Shown here one piece after another: positions 1 to 10,354 of a stretch of DNA of 64,000 nucleotides. Positions within the stretch are counted from its first letter, which is position 1; each line of letters starts with the position of its first letter. A program made the translations under genes and the position numbers. Under the pieces are notes generated by a model. It was given only the letters and a program-made list of their open reading frames with translations. It did no database searches and had not been told where the DNA came from. Source of the DNA: OPU3-GD-OMZ sp001901525 (GTDB lineage Bacteria > Pseudomonadota > Gammaproteobacteria > Methylococcales > Methylomonadaceae); NCBI GenBank assembly GCA_963981505.1, contig CAXCEI010000002.1, forward strand, positions 47,693 through 111,692. Direction: 5' to 3'.

Positions 1-1627
1 TTTCCGCAGCCCGTTCCCAACCATTTTCTACCTCGATCATCTCAGCCAAACGTTTCTCATTCGATAATGCATTCGCCTGCAACCATTGCACTAATTGTTT
101 ATTTCTTTTACCCATTGAATGTTGCTGTAACAATGTTAACGACTCAACTTTTCCATTAAGCGCATGTTCTTGTGCATGTAATAAATTCAGGTCTTCACGA
201 CTACTTTTGACTTGTTGACGGCATTGGGTAATTTCTTGAACTTGTTGCTCTAGTTGCTGGCGAAATTCGGCACGCTTTAAACTAATCTCACCGATAGCCT
301 GCCCCAATGTTTCAATTTCTAACTGTATGGTGGTATCTGATAATTCAGTTCTTTCACTTTGCAATTGCTCCAATTGATTTTGCGTTTGAGTATGCTGACG
401 TTCAAATTGAATAATCTGCGATTGCTGAATCTCAACCTGCCCTTTTGCCTTATTGTAACTGTCACTAAAAGTTTCCCACTCAGCTTGCCACTGCTGCTGC
501 TTTGCCAAGGCTTTTTGCGCGAGTCGTGAGAGTGTTAATTCTTTTTCAGCAGCCACTTGATAGTCTGATTTTGCGGCACTTATATCGTCGGTACACTTTA
601 AAAGCTGTTGTTTATCGGCAGCAATCTCAACGGCAATATTCTTTTCCTGACTTCTTAAACGGGTAATCTCAAGTTGTAATCGCTCATTATTTTGAGTCGC
701 ATGGTCAATCTTCTGAGATAACTGATCAACCTGAGCAACCGATTGATAATAACGTTCTTGCTCCTGACCTGATAGTTCACGATGACTTCTTAGCAAATCC
801 TGCTTAGTCGCTATAGTAGCCTTTAATTCTACCTGCTGTACCGACAAGCTATTATGCGTTCCAGCAATGTCCTGAATTTTATCCTCATAACCACAGACTT
901 CAGCGTGATAACCCTGCCAGCGTAGCGCTAATAACTCAACTCGGCATTGCCGCTCTTCTTTCTTTAACTGTTTAAAGCTTTCTGCTTTTTTAGCTTGTGA
1001 CTTTAACCGTTTAAGTTGTTTATCAACCTCGCTCCGTATATCATTCAATCGATCAAGATTTTCACGGGTATGACGCATTCTGATTTCAGTTTCATGACGT
1101 CTTTCTTTATATTTTGAAATACCCGCGGCTTCTTCGATATGCTCTCTTAATTCTTCCGGCTTAGATTCAACCATTTTTGAGATAGTGCCTTGTTCAATGA
1201 TGGCATAACTTCTGGCACCTAAACCGGTACCTAAGAAAATATCGACAATATCTCGACGACGGCACCGTAAATTATTCAAAAAATAAACTGACTGCCCATC
1301 ACGGTTCAACTTGCGCTTGACAGAGATTGTGCTGTACTGCGCATAGGCCCCACCTAAAACGCCTTCGTTATTATCAAAAAATAACTCAACCGAGGCATGA
1401 CTGACCGGTTGGCGCGTAGCTGAACCGTTAAAGATCACATCCGCCATATTACCTCCGCGCAAATGTTTAGCTGAGCTTTCGCCCATCACCCATCGAACAG
1501 CGTCAATAATATTTGATTTACCACACCCATTAGGACCCACAATACCAATAAGATTGCTAGTCAAATGGACCGTAGTTGGATCAACAAACGATTTAAAACC
1601 CGAAAGTTTGATTTTTTCCAGTCGCAT
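1..1627 (-). CDS. smc: Chromosome partition protein SMC, N-terminal part
   Basis: The leftward frame opens at ATG 1625-1627 and runs off the left edge without a stop, so only about 542 N-terminal residues are present. SMC is the ATPase core of the condensin-like complex that organises and segregates the chromosome. The start MRLEKIKLSGFKSF is typical of the family. The Walker A region IVGPNGCGKSNIIDAVRWVMGE lies near residues 28-49. It is followed by the head-domain stretch ending in LGTGLGARSYAIIEQG, then by a long Gln/Glu/Lys-rich coiled coil. The hinge, second coil and Walker B head would lie outside the window. It is divergent from queF, so the roughly 160 bp between them should carry both promoters. 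Confidence 0.95.
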   Translation of the reverse strand, partial: MRLEKIKLSGFKSFVDPTTVHLTSNLIGIVGPNGCGKSNIIDAVRWVMGESSAKHLRGGNMADVIFNGSATRQPVSHASVELFFDNNEGVLGGAYAQYSTISVKRKLNRDGQSVYFLNNLRCRRRDIVDIFLGTGLGARSYAIIEQGTISKMVESKPEELREHIEEAAGISKYKERRHETEIRMRHTRENLDRLNDIRSEVDKQLKRLKSQAKKAESFKQLKKEERQCRVELLALRWQGYHAEVCGYEDKIQDIAGTHNSLSVQQVELKATIATKQDLLRSHRELSGQEQERYYQSVAQVDQLSQKIDHATQNNERLQLEITRLRSQEKNIAVEIAADKQQLLKCTDDISAAKSDYQVAAEKELTLSRLAQKALAKQQQWQAEWETFSDSYNKAKGQVEIQQSQIIQFERQHTQTQNQLEQLQSERTELSDTTIQLEIETLGQAIGEISLKRAEFRQQLEQQVQEITQCRQQVKSSREDLNLLHAQEHALNGKVESLTLLQQHSMGKRNKQLVQWLQANALSNEKRLAEMIEVENGWERAAE

Positions 1628-1789
1628 TACTGGTAGAATATCCTCATTTTTTAATGTGAGCTTTGAACCAAATGAGTGCATTTGGACTTACGCCGAAAAC
1701 CTATAAGAAAGGTCCCTCATGGCAATTTTGAGAGCATTTACTATAGATCATTCACTTCTTATAATCAATTCCCTTCCTTAATTGACACG

Positions 1790-2179
1790 ATGACGACAGA
1801 ACCGATTAAAAACCTTGAAACTTTTGAAAATCCTCAACCAGGACGAAACTATACCATTCGTATTGAAACCCCTGAATTCACATGCCTATGTCCGAAAACC
1901 GGTCAACCTGATTTCGCCAATATTACCCTTGAGTACATTCCTAATAACGCCTGTATTGAGCTCAAATCACTTAAACTTTATTACTGGTCATATCGGAATC
2001 AAGGCGCCTTTCATGAAGCGGTCACCAATCAAATATTAAATGATATTGTCGACGCAATTCAACCTAACTTCATGCGGGTAAGTGCTGAATTCTGGGTTCG
2101 CGGCGGTATTGCTACCACCGTCATCGCAGAACACCGCAACCCAGACTGGCAACCGGACGATTTAATCACATTGCCTTGA
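1790..2179 (+). CDS. queF: NADPH-dependent 7-cyano-7-deazaguanine reductase (unimodular QueF)
   Basis: QueF reduces preQ0 to preQ1 in queuosine synthesis. From ATG 1790 the protein has 129 residues, the size of the short single-domain type. The catalytic Cys34 and Asp41 sit in CPKTGQPDF, and the family's substrate/NADPH motif appears as [14 protein letters not shown] (residues 57-70) followed by FHE. The frame is open back to a GTG at 1676, but the added 38 residues do not resemble the family and conserved sequence begins near NLETFENP, so I use 1790. No strong ribosome binding site is visible. It is followed by psd on the same strand with a 57-bp gap. Confidence 0.92.
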   Translation: MTTEPIKNLETFENPQPGRNYTIRIETPEFTCLCPKTGQPDFANITLEYIPNNACIELKSLKLYYWSYRNQGAFHEAVTNQILNDIVDAIQPNFMRVSAEFWVRGGIATTVIAEHRNPDWQPDDLITLP

Positions 2180-2236
2180 CGCTGCCGCACCCAGCCAACG
2201 CCTTTATTTAACTCATAACTTTCTTTTTTAAAAAAA

Positions 2237-3100
2237 ATGGCCTTATCAAAAAAAATCAACGCGTCCATTCAAACCCTACTCCCTCACCACCTTTTATCTC
2301 GTTTGATGCAGCTATTTACCGAGTCCACCTTTGAACCATGGAAAAACTTTGCGATTAAATTAATAATTAAACACTATCAGGTCAATATGAATGAAGCCAT
2401 AAATTCTGACCCGACCTCCTACAGCCATTTTAACGCTTTTTTTACACGGACGCTTAAACCCGGCACACGCCCAATCTGCCGAGAATCACACGCTATTATC
2501 AGCCCAGCCGATGGCGCTATCAGTCAAATAGGGACAATTGATAACGACCAAATCATTCAAGCTAAAGGCAAAAACTTCTCCGCTAAAACGCTTTTAGGGG
2601 GCGACCCCGCTACTGCTGATATTTTTAAGAATGGCCAGTTTGTCACTATTTACTTATCACCGAAAGACTACCACCGACTGCACATGCCCGCCACAGGCAC
2701 CCTAAAAGAAATGATTCATATTCCCGGGCGATTATTTAGTGTCAACACAGCGACTACCGAAGCCGTTCCGGACCTGTTTGCCAGAAATGAACGTGTCGTA
2801 ACTATTTATGAAACCGAATCAGGCCCTATGGCTCTAATACTGGTGGGTGCTATTTTTGTTTCCAGCATTGAAACCGTTTGGCACGGTGTTGTGACACCGC
2901 CAAGTTCAAAAACAATAAGACGTTGGCACTACCCTGATAATCCACCCATATTAAAATTTGCAGATGAAATGGGTCGTTTCAATATGGGTTCAACCATTAT
3001 CGTTCTTTTCGGACAAGACCAAATGAACTGGTTAACTGAATTAAAAGCCGGCGAAAATATCCAACTGGGTCAACAATTAGGCGTAGCTTATGAACAGTGA
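2237..3100 (+). CDS. psd: Phosphatidylserine decarboxylase proenzyme
   Basis: This enzyme decarboxylates phosphatidylserine to phosphatidylethanolamine at the inner membrane. The 287-residue product is the usual proteobacterial length. The self-cleavage motif is present as MGST (Gly251-Ser252-Thr253), where Ser252 becomes the pyruvoyl group of the alpha chain. SPADG (Asp92) and YHRLHMP (His149) supply the other residues of the autoproteolytic triad. The start ATG 2237 follows an A-rich run without a clear Shine-Dalgarno sequence. It lies downstream of queF and upstream of a small Cys-pair protein on the same strand. Confidence 0.95.
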   Translation: MALSKKINASIQTLLPHHLLSRLMQLFTESTFEPWKNFAIKLIIKHYQVNMNEAINSDPTSYSHFNAFFTRTLKPGTRPICRESHAIISPADGAISQIGTIDNDQIIQAKGKNFSAKTLLGGDPATADIFKNGQFVTIYLSPKDYHRLHMPATGTLKEMIHIPGRLFSVNTATTEAVPDLFARNERVVTIYETESGPMALILVGAIFVSSIETVWHGVVTPPSSKTIRRWHYPDNPPILKFADEMGRFNMGSTIIVLFGQDQMNWLTELKAGENIQLGQQLGVAYEQ

Positions 3101-3186
3101 TCAACCCAGAAAAATTATTTGCCCGTAGTGAAAACCAACTTAATTACTATTTTATAACAAACTCTATCCAAAAAAGACTTTTTACT

Positions 3187-3363
3187 ATGACCGAAAAAAA
3201 AAGAGAACTACCCAAATTATTAGGCCGTATTCTTTGCCTTCTTGGCGAACATGACTATATCGTTATTTCCGTGACCTTTGGGTTTAGCGTTGGTGACACT
3301 GTTGAGAAAGTTGAATGTCGTCGCTGCGGTCATAGAACCGCTCGTTACAGTAAAGAAGATTGA
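3187..3363 (+). CDS. Small conserved-looking protein with a C-terminal CxxC pair
   Basis: I do not recognise the family. From ATG 3187 the product has 58 residues: a basic N-terminus (MTEKKRELPKLLGRILCLL), then GEHDY, a short hydrophobic stretch, and VECRRCGHRTARYSKED at the end. One CxxCGH pair could form half of a zinc knuckle, perhaps completed by His or Cys elsewhere in a dimer. The frame is open back to a GTG at 3097, next to the psd stop, but the extra 30 residues are low complexity and ATG 3187 reads better. The stop codon lies inside the left arm of a perfect 17-bp inverted repeat. Function unknown. Confidence 0.6.
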   Translation: MTEKKRELPKLLGRILCLLGEHDYIVISVTFGFSVGDTVEKVECRRCGHRTARYSKED

Positions 3364-3410
3364 TTTAGGCGACTCACTTTCACTGCGTCAAAATGAGTCG
3401 CCTAAATCAA
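3360..3410. repeat. Perfect 17-bp inverted repeat with a 17-nt loop
   Basis: The arms are 3360-3376 (TTGATTTAGGCGACTCA) and 3394-3410, its exact reverse complement. The 3377-3393 spacer is not itself palindromic. The left arm contains the TGA stop of the small protein upstream. Neither side has a T-tract, so it is not a classic intrinsic terminator. It could be an mRNA-stabilising 3' hairpin, a protein-binding site or the remnant of a mobile palindrome. Confidence 0.85.
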
Positions 3411-3419
3411 TGGCTCAAA

Positions 3420-3449
3420 AACAAGAACCCTTTTCAAAAGGTTCTTGTT
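3420..3449 (-). terminator. Intrinsic terminator of the di-iron protein gene
   Basis: The arms AACAAGAACC (3420-3429) and GGTTCTTGTT (3440-3449) are perfectly complementary around CTTTTCAAAA, which can extend the pairing. Read leftward the hairpin ends in a run of T (GTTTTTG), which suits termination of the leftward gene ending at 3464. Read rightward there is no T-tract. Confidence 0.65.
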
Positions 3450-3463
3450 CAGGAGAATTTGAC

Positions 3464-4354
3464 TTATATTTTACAATAAGAAGGAATCCAACTACGCTCA
3501 ATCATATGCTCTGGAACATTATTGAAATCAAATTCTTGACCATCTTTAATCATTTGTTGCACATCAAATAAATGATCAAACTCAGGCATATCATTGAAAA
3601 ACATTTTATAAAAAGGACTTACTAACGCCTCTGAAATTTTAATACCAATCGGTCCTATAAAATTCCGTCGCTGCCCTACATGTGCCATTTCATCAATAGT
3701 AATTTCATCAAGCAAGGCCTTTACACGTTCAAGCACTTCAGGTTCATCCGCCAAAATATCATCGAACAAGGCATGTAAATGACAATAAAAAGTAACCCCC
3801 ATCAACTCAGTCACAAAGGCCGGTGTATCCATCAAAAAACCAGGAAGCTTCGGGAATTGTTCATAGACCTTTTCTTTCCACGGACTTAATGGAACCCACT
3901 CGACTTTATTAAGTCCAAAAGTTCTCAATATTTCGTCAAACAAACGAACATGACAGAATTCTTCAGCCAGATGTACTCGGCTTATTTTATCTTCGATAGT
4001 ATGGGAATTAGCCATATCAGGCACCACATCCCAAGCACCTTTAATACCGACCCACTCATGCCGGGCAAATTTATACATACAAGTCATCATTAAAGTCATA
4101 CGATCTAAGGTTGCCGGATCATCCTGCACTTCAATATAATTACGATAAAATGCCTCAGGATCAACCAAAGGCTTTCTTAATTTAACGGGGTTATCCTTAA
4201 AATATTTTAGTCTTTCACGTTTAACCGCTAAATCTTTATCATCTTCAAATAATTCACCACCGTGGCGCTGGGTAAACTCCCAATAACTTTCGAAATTCTC
4301 TTTTCGCTCTTGCGCTGTTGAAGGTGAGAAAACAGACCTATACTTTTTGCTCAT
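3464..4354 (-). CDS. Ferritin-like / AurF-like di-iron protein of unknown substrate
   Basis: The 296-residue protein shows no signal peptide and looks soluble and helical. Two ExxH pairs, Glu132-Phe-Cys-His135 and Glu222-Met-Ala-His225, plus Glu100, Glu183 and His192/His194, are spaced as in four-helix-bundle non-haem di-iron proteins. The two-ExxH layout with extra His recalls AurF-type N-oxygenases, though I cannot confirm that family by eye. The likely roles are an oxygen-activating oxygenase, oxidase or desaturase. It stands alone between an intrinsic terminator (3420-3449) and rlmB on the same strand, so the context does not reveal a substrate. The start ATG 4354 is clear. Confidence 0.6.
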   Translation of the reverse strand: MSKKYRSVFSPSTAQERKENFESYWEFTQRHGGELFEDDKDLAVKRERLKYFKDNPVKLRKPLVDPEAFYRNYIEVQDDPATLDRMTLMMTCMYKFARHEWVGIKGAWDVVPDMANSHTIEDKISRVHLAEEFCHVRLFDEILRTFGLNKVEWVPLSPWKEKVYEQFPKLPGFLMDTPAFVTELMGVTFYCHLHALFDDILADEPEVLERVKALLDEITIDEMAHVGQRRNFIGPIGIKISEALVSPFYKMFFNDMPEFDHLFDVQQMIKDGQEFDFNNVPEHMIERSWIPSYCKI

Positions 4355-4509
4355 ACCAATAAAACTCCTAATTAAAACTAACCCTTATAGATATCTGGAA
4401 GGATACCATGTCCATTTACTGTAAATTATGAAAACAATACGCAAACTGACTTTATTTAACATTCTCGGGGTACACGCTGCTCTTTTATCAAAAAAAACAT
4501 GTTAATCGT

Positions 4510-5253
4510 TTATGCCATGCCTCTTTGACGCAACGCCTCATACAAAAGAATTCCCGATGCGACCGAAAGATTAAGACTTTCTACTTGCCCCACCATCGGT
4601 AATTTCACTAACACATCACATTGCTCCCTTGTTAATCGCCGCAAGCCCTTCCCTTCAGCACCGACCACAAAAGCCAAAGGCCCTGTTAATTCAATTTGAA
4701 AAACCGTCTGAGAGGCTTCCCCTGCCGCCCCCATAACCCAAATACCTTGTTGTTTCATCCAGCGTAAAATCCGCGCAAGATTGGTCACCTGATAAACAGG
4801 AACGGTTTCCGCAGCCCCACTAGCGACTTTACACACGGTGGGCGTCAACCCCACTGAGTTATCCTTCGGTAAAATAACACCCTGAACACCGACGGCATCA
4901 GCCGTTCTTAAACAGGCCCCTAAATTATGTGGATCTTGAACTTGATCTAACACTAAGAAAAAAGGTGTCTCTGATGCGGTTTTAATTTTCTCCATGAGCA
5001 TTTTTTCAGTTTTAATCTTAGGCAAATTAACCTCAACTAAGACCCCCTGATGATTACGCCCTTCACTTAATTGCTCCAGTGTTTTCTTGTTTGTTTTATG
5101 AAAAGGCACCGGTAAACGAGCCAGTTGCTGTACCAGTTCTTTGAATTTTGCATCTTGACGACTGCCATCAACCCAGACGCCTTGAATTTTTTCAACTGAA
5201 TAATCTAATGCCGATTGAACGGCATGAATGCCAACGATGATGGTTGGCTTCAA
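4510..5253 (-). CDS. rlmB: 23S rRNA (guanosine-2'-O-)-methyltransferase RlmB
   Basis: RlmB methylates the 2'-O of G2251 in the peptidyl-transferase region of 23S rRNA. The SPOUT motifs are present: DQVQDPHNLGACLRTADA (motif 1), VGAEGKGLRR (motif 2) and VESLNLSVASGILLYE (motif 3, forming the trefoil knot). The N-terminal substrate-binding domain begins with VGIHAV. The length of 247 residues is normal. No ATG is available before the conserved start. A TTG at 5251-5253, overlapping the rnr stop as TTGA, is the likely start and implies translational coupling to rnr. Confidence 0.93.
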   Translation of the reverse strand: MKPTIIVGIHAVQSALDYSVEKIQGVWVDGSRQDAKFKELVQQLARLPVPFHKTNKKTLEQLSEGRNHQGVLVEVNLPKIKTEKMLMEKIKTASETPFFLVLDQVQDPHNLGACLRTADAVGVQGVILPKDNSVGLTPTVCKVASGAAETVPVYQVTNLARILRWMKQQGIWVMGAAGEASQTVFQIELTGPLAFVVGAEGKGLRRLTREQCDVLVKLPMVGQVESLNLSVASGILLYEALRQRGMA

Positions 5254-7520
5254 TGTTGAGGCCTCTTCTTAATCTTTTTATTCTTTTTAATTTTTTTCAC
5301 CTTTTTATCGGCCTTCAATTTTTTTGTCTTATAACTTTTTTGCGGTAAATCAAAATCTATTTTTTTCTCATCCAAGTCGACCCGTGCCAACACAACGTTA
5401 ATCGCATCACCCAAACGGTATTTCTTACCTGTTTTCTCACCGGTCAATTGATGACTTACCGCATCAAAATGATAAAAATCTTTTCCTAAGGTGGAAATAT
5501 GAACAAGACCCTCAATATACAAATCCTCTAACTCAATAAACAAGCCGAATGCGGTAACGGAAGAAATAATGCCTGAAAATTCCTGACCAATTTTATCCAT
5601 CATATATTCACATTTAAGCCAGCTAACGACTTCCCGGGTTGCTTCATCAGCACGTCGCTCCGTTGCCGAACAATGCTCACCGAAGTTAACCATATCTTGG
5701 AAACTGTACCTAAAGGCCTCCGGCGGCAACCCGAGACAAACATGTTTAATCGCACGGTGAATCAACAGATCAGGATAACGCCTGATCGGTGAAGTAAAAT
5801 GCCCGTATGCCTCTAACGCCAATCCAAAATGGCCTTTATCCTCGGCACTATACACCGCTTGCGATAGTGACCTTAAAATAACCGTCTGAATTAAATGGCT
5901 ATCGGCTCGCCCTTTTACCTGATCCATCAACGCCATATAGTCTTTAGGTTCGGGTTTCAACCCACCGTCTAAAGACAACCCTAATTCATTTAGAAATACC
6001 CGTAGGTCAAGTACTTTCTCAGCAGAAGGCCCTTCATGAACCCGCAGTAATTTAGGCATTTTATGCTTTTGAAGAAACCGTGCCGCTGAAATATTAGCAG
6101 CAATCATAAACTCCTCAATCATACGATGGGCATCATTACGCGTGGTTGGAATAATCTGCTCTATTTTTCTGTTCTCAGCAAAAATGATTTGCGTTTCACG
6201 GGTATCAAAATCCATAGCACCCCGTTGCTCACGGATTTGACTCAACACGGTAAATAATTGGTGTAAATCTGCCAAGTTATCTAACCGATCATGATATTTT
6301 TCGAGTAATTCGGGTGTGTTGTCTTTAATAATACCTGCGACTTCCGTATAAGTCATACGCGCATGAGAACGCATAACGGCTTCATAAAAGTTTGTTTCAG
6401 TCACTACCCCTTGATCGCTAACCATCATTTCACACACTAAACAAAGACGATCAACCTCAGGATTAATTGAACATAATCCATTCGATAACGCTTCAGGAAG
6501 CATAGGAATAACTTGTTCAGGAAAATAAACAGAAGTCCCACGATTTCTAGCTTCAGTATCTAATGCAGAGTCTGGCGTAACATAAAAAGAAACATCGGCA
6601 ATAGCAACAATTAGTTTCCATGCGCGCCCTACCCGTTCACAATACACAGCATCATCAAAGTCACGCGCATCCTCACCATCAATAGTGATTAAAGGGGTAT
6701 GGCGTAAATCAATTCGGTTCGTTTTAGCCGCCTCGGGAACTTCAGCTTTTAAGTCATTAATTTCATCTAACACCAAGTCCGGCCAAATAAAGGGTAATTC
6801 ATAAGACCGCAGCGCCACTTCAATCTCCATACCCGGGGCCATATGATCGCCCATAATCTCAACAACCTTACCGATCGGCTTGTTTCTTTTCGTGGGTTGT
6901 TCGATTAATTCAGCCACGACAATCTGTTCATGTAATGCGCCGTTAATTTCAACTTGGGGAATAATAATATCTTGATTAATTTTTTTATTATTAGGAATAA
7001 CGAAGGCAATGCCTTTATCAAGAATAATTCGACCCACCACCCGAGCCGTCAGACGCTCTAAAATCTCAACAACACTGCCTTCACGGCGCCCCCGCCTATC
7101 GATGGTAATAATCTGTGCGACAACACGATCATTATGCATGAGTGCTTTCATTTCTCGTGGTGAAAAATATAAATCTTCCGTGGCATCATCCGGCCTTAAA
7201 AAACCAAAGCCTTCTGGGTGACCAATCACCCGTCCAACGATCAAATCTTTACTATTGACTAAACAAAAACACTGCTTTCTGTTTTTCAATACCTGCCCAT
7301 CGCGTTCCATCGCACGAAGCCGCCTCCGTAACGCCTCAACCTGCTCCTCGTCAAACAACGTAAATGCTTTTTGGATGGCCTTTTGGGTTAAGGGTTTACC
7401 GTGGTCGGTTAATAACTCAATAATGAGTTCCCGACTTGGAATAGGATTAACGTACTTTTGAGCCTCACGTTGGGCATAGGGGTCGTGCTTTGGATTAAAA
7501 GACGATTTTTTATTACTCAT
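5250..7520 (-). CDS. rnr: Exoribonuclease R
   Basis: RNase R is a 3'-5' processive exoribonuclease that degrades structured RNA. The 756-residue product has an N-terminal winged-helix segment, cold-shock domains (about 65-230), the RNB catalytic domain with the metal-binding DGEDARDFDDAVY motif, an S1 domain (FSGIISSVTAFGLFIELED, about 645-725), and the usual lysine-rich tail (KKLKADKKVKKIKKNKK). It is upstream of rlmB with a 4-bp overlap, the same order as in E. coli. Start ATG 7520. Confidence 0.96.
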   Translation of the reverse strand: MSNKKSSFNPKHDPYAQREAQKYVNPIPSRELIIELLTDHGKPLTQKAIQKAFTLFDEEQVEALRRRLRAMERDGQVLKNRKQCFCLVNSKDLIVGRVIGHPEGFGFLRPDDATEDLYFSPREMKALMHNDRVVAQIITIDRRGRREGSVVEILERLTARVVGRIILDKGIAFVIPNNKKINQDIIIPQVEINGALHEQIVVAELIEQPTKRNKPIGKVVEIMGDHMAPGMEIEVALRSYELPFIWPDLVLDEINDLKAEVPEAAKTNRIDLRHTPLITIDGEDARDFDDAVYCERVGRAWKLIVAIADVSFYVTPDSALDTEARNRGTSVYFPEQVIPMLPEALSNGLCSINPEVDRLCLVCEMMVSDQGVVTETNFYEAVMRSHARMTYTEVAGIIKDNTPELLEKYHDRLDNLADLHQLFTVLSQIREQRGAMDFDTRETQIIFAENRKIEQIIPTTRNDAHRMIEEFMIAANISAARFLQKHKMPKLLRVHEGPSAEKVLDLRVFLNELGLSLDGGLKPEPKDYMALMDQVKGRADSHLIQTVILRSLSQAVYSAEDKGHFGLALEAYGHFTSPIRRYPDLLIHRAIKHVCLGLPPEAFRYSFQDMVNFGEHCSATERRADEATREVVSWLKCEYMMDKIGQEFSGIISSVTAFGLFIELEDLYIEGLVHISTLGKDFYHFDAVSHQLTGEKTGKKYRLGDAINVVLARVDLDEKKIDFDLPQKSYKTKKLKADKKVKKIKKNKKIKKRPQH

Positions 7521-7577
7521 TGATAAACTTTTTGTATGACTTTACACATATATTGATAATTAACAGACGTTCAAACA

Positions 7578-7605
7578 TTGACACAAAAAACGGAACCTGT
7601 ATAGT
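7578..7605 (+). promoter_or_regulatory. Sigma-70 promoter of tRNA-Leu
   Basis: TTGACA at 7578-7583 and TATAGT at 7600-7605 are separated by 16 bp. The predicted start near 7612 lies about 28 bases before the mature tRNA 5' end at 7640. Confidence 0.7.
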
Positions 7606-7639
7606 TCTCAGTCACTTTTCATGTTGTGTGCTTTTTAAT

Positions 7640-7723
7640 GCTGAGGTGGCGAAATGGGTAGACAAGCTAACTTCAGGTGCTAGTGGCGGCAACTACGTGG
7701 AGGTTCAAGTCCTGTCCTCGGCA
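7640..7723 (+). tRNA. tRNA-Leu (anticodon CAG)
   Basis: The acceptor arm GCTGAGG pairs with CCTCGGC (one G-U pair). The D arm GGCGAAATGGGTAGAC, the anticodon loop CTTCAGGTG with CAG, a long class II variable arm (TGGCGGCAACTACG) and the T loop GTTCAAGTC are all present. The discriminator is A. The 3' CCA is not encoded exactly (CCC follows), so it must be added after transcription. Confidence 0.95.
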
Positions 7724-7860
7724 CCCAACACCATCTGCAACATAAGTCCGTGAAAACACCTAACAAAGATGAATTAGATCCAGCTCTCACTAGGTTCATT
7801 CAGATAAATTATGGACAGTATACACTCAAACCCCGCAATGCCCTATCTATTAGCACCCGC

Positions 7861-8778
7861 CTAAATATAAGCTTGTAAATAAACCTGTTTAAGCATGATA
7901 GAATTCGAATCATTCTTAACATGGTGCCTCAAAAACGTTTTTACTGCCGCCAACGGAATTTCCGCTAACTGATAACGATCAATGCATTTAATCAATTCAG
8001 TATTCTCATCGACTGATAAAGAATTTTTTGCATATCTTTGAATAGCGAGCAATACCGTTGTGTGTGATTCCCGTGTTGCTAATTGACTTAAAGATTTCAT
8101 CAATGCAGAAAAATACTGTTGGGCAATATCCATCCAACAGATGGCATTATCATTGTCTAATAACGACCCTAATAATAAATATTTAACCGGGTCATGTGCC
8201 ATTAGGCAGTATTTATACCGACTGTGAAAATCGATTAATAGTGGCTGTGTTATTTCTTTTGATATTAACTGCTGCCAATCTGAATAAGCAAAAACACGGG
8301 TGATAAAGCTTTCTCGTATGTGCAAATCTTCTAATCGCCCTGATTCTTCTACCGGTAAAAAGGGATAAGCATCGGTGATTACTTTTGCATATAACCCCCG
8401 TCCTTGTCCTATGACACACCCTTTTTCTACAGCGTGTATTGTTACCGAAAACAACCCGCAACTGGGTGATTTTTCCATAAAAATATAACCTGATAAATCA
8501 CTGGTTTCCTCTACGACCTGTTGGCCATACTTCACTAGACGGTCCGTGTAATTTATAGCATGATCAGAACTCAGCACCGCTTGTGGCGCTAAAAGGCGGC
8601 CGACCAATTGAATAGCCTGACGTGGAATGGGTAGGCCGATACCCACTTCAGGACAGACGGGAACAAACTCAAAAAAATCTGACAAGGTTTTCGTGCATAA
8701 CATTGAATGCTTATGCCCGCCATCGTAGCGGACTTCATTGCCAAGTAAACAGCTGCTTATCCCTATTTTTATTGTCAT
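7861..8778 (-). CDS. DUF523-DUF1722 fusion protein (TudS-like desulfidase domain plus YbgA domain)
   Basis: The N-terminal half (about 1-150) is a DUF523 domain. It has SSCLLG (Cys10), PVCPEVGIG and KSPSCG, the three cysteines that hold a [4Fe-4S] cluster in the TudS thiouracil desulfidase family. The rest (about 185-300) matches the YbgA/DUF1722 layout, with FHSRYKYCLMAHDP and a repeated helical pattern. Fusions of these two domains are common in proteobacteria, and the joint function is unknown. A sulfur-removal role on thiolated pyrimidines is inferred from the first domain only. Start ATG 8778. It is leftward and downstream of purA by 265 bp, a spacer with no recognised feature. Confidence 0.82.
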   Translation of the reverse strand: MTIKIGISSCLLGNEVRYDGGHKHSMLCTKTLSDFFEFVPVCPEVGIGLPIPRQAIQLVGRLLAPQAVLSSDHAINYTDRLVKYGQQVVEETSDLSGYIFMEKSPSCGLFSVTIHAVEKGCVIGQGRGLYAKVITDAYPFLPVEESGRLEDLHIRESFITRVFAYSDWQQLISKEITQPLLIDFHSRYKYCLMAHDPVKYLLLGSLLDNDNAICWMDIAQQYFSALMKSLSQLATRESHTTVLLAIQRYAKNSLSVDENTELIKCIDRYQLAEIPLAAVKTFLRHHVKNDSNSIMLKQVYLQAYI

Positions 8779-9043
8779 GGTATGAGTAAAATTAACCGTT
8801 AAGTGCGAAACAGCCTACGTATTTTAATCATATAACGTTGTTATCGACTGCAACCTCATTGATTAAGATTACTCAGAGAATCTTGGGCCCTAAGCGATCG
8901 TCTAATTTGACGATAACCCTTCAACTCACCTAAAAACAAGCCCTAAATTTTAACCGTTGTTATTTTATTATTACCGATGATCCTAAAACAAATAGTCAGC
9001 AATTAAAAGCGTTGCTAACAAATGTAACGAGTCACTCTCGACC

Positions 9044-10354
<1,311 letters not shown>

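Noticed and set aside
3097..3186. N-terminal extension of the small Cys-pair protein from GTG 3097
   Set aside because: The added residues are low complexity and read from the end of psd, and ATG 3187 begins a plausible basic N-terminus.
7520..7753. Rightward 77-codon open frame
   Set aside because: It runs through the tRNA-Leu gene and lacks any family resemblance.
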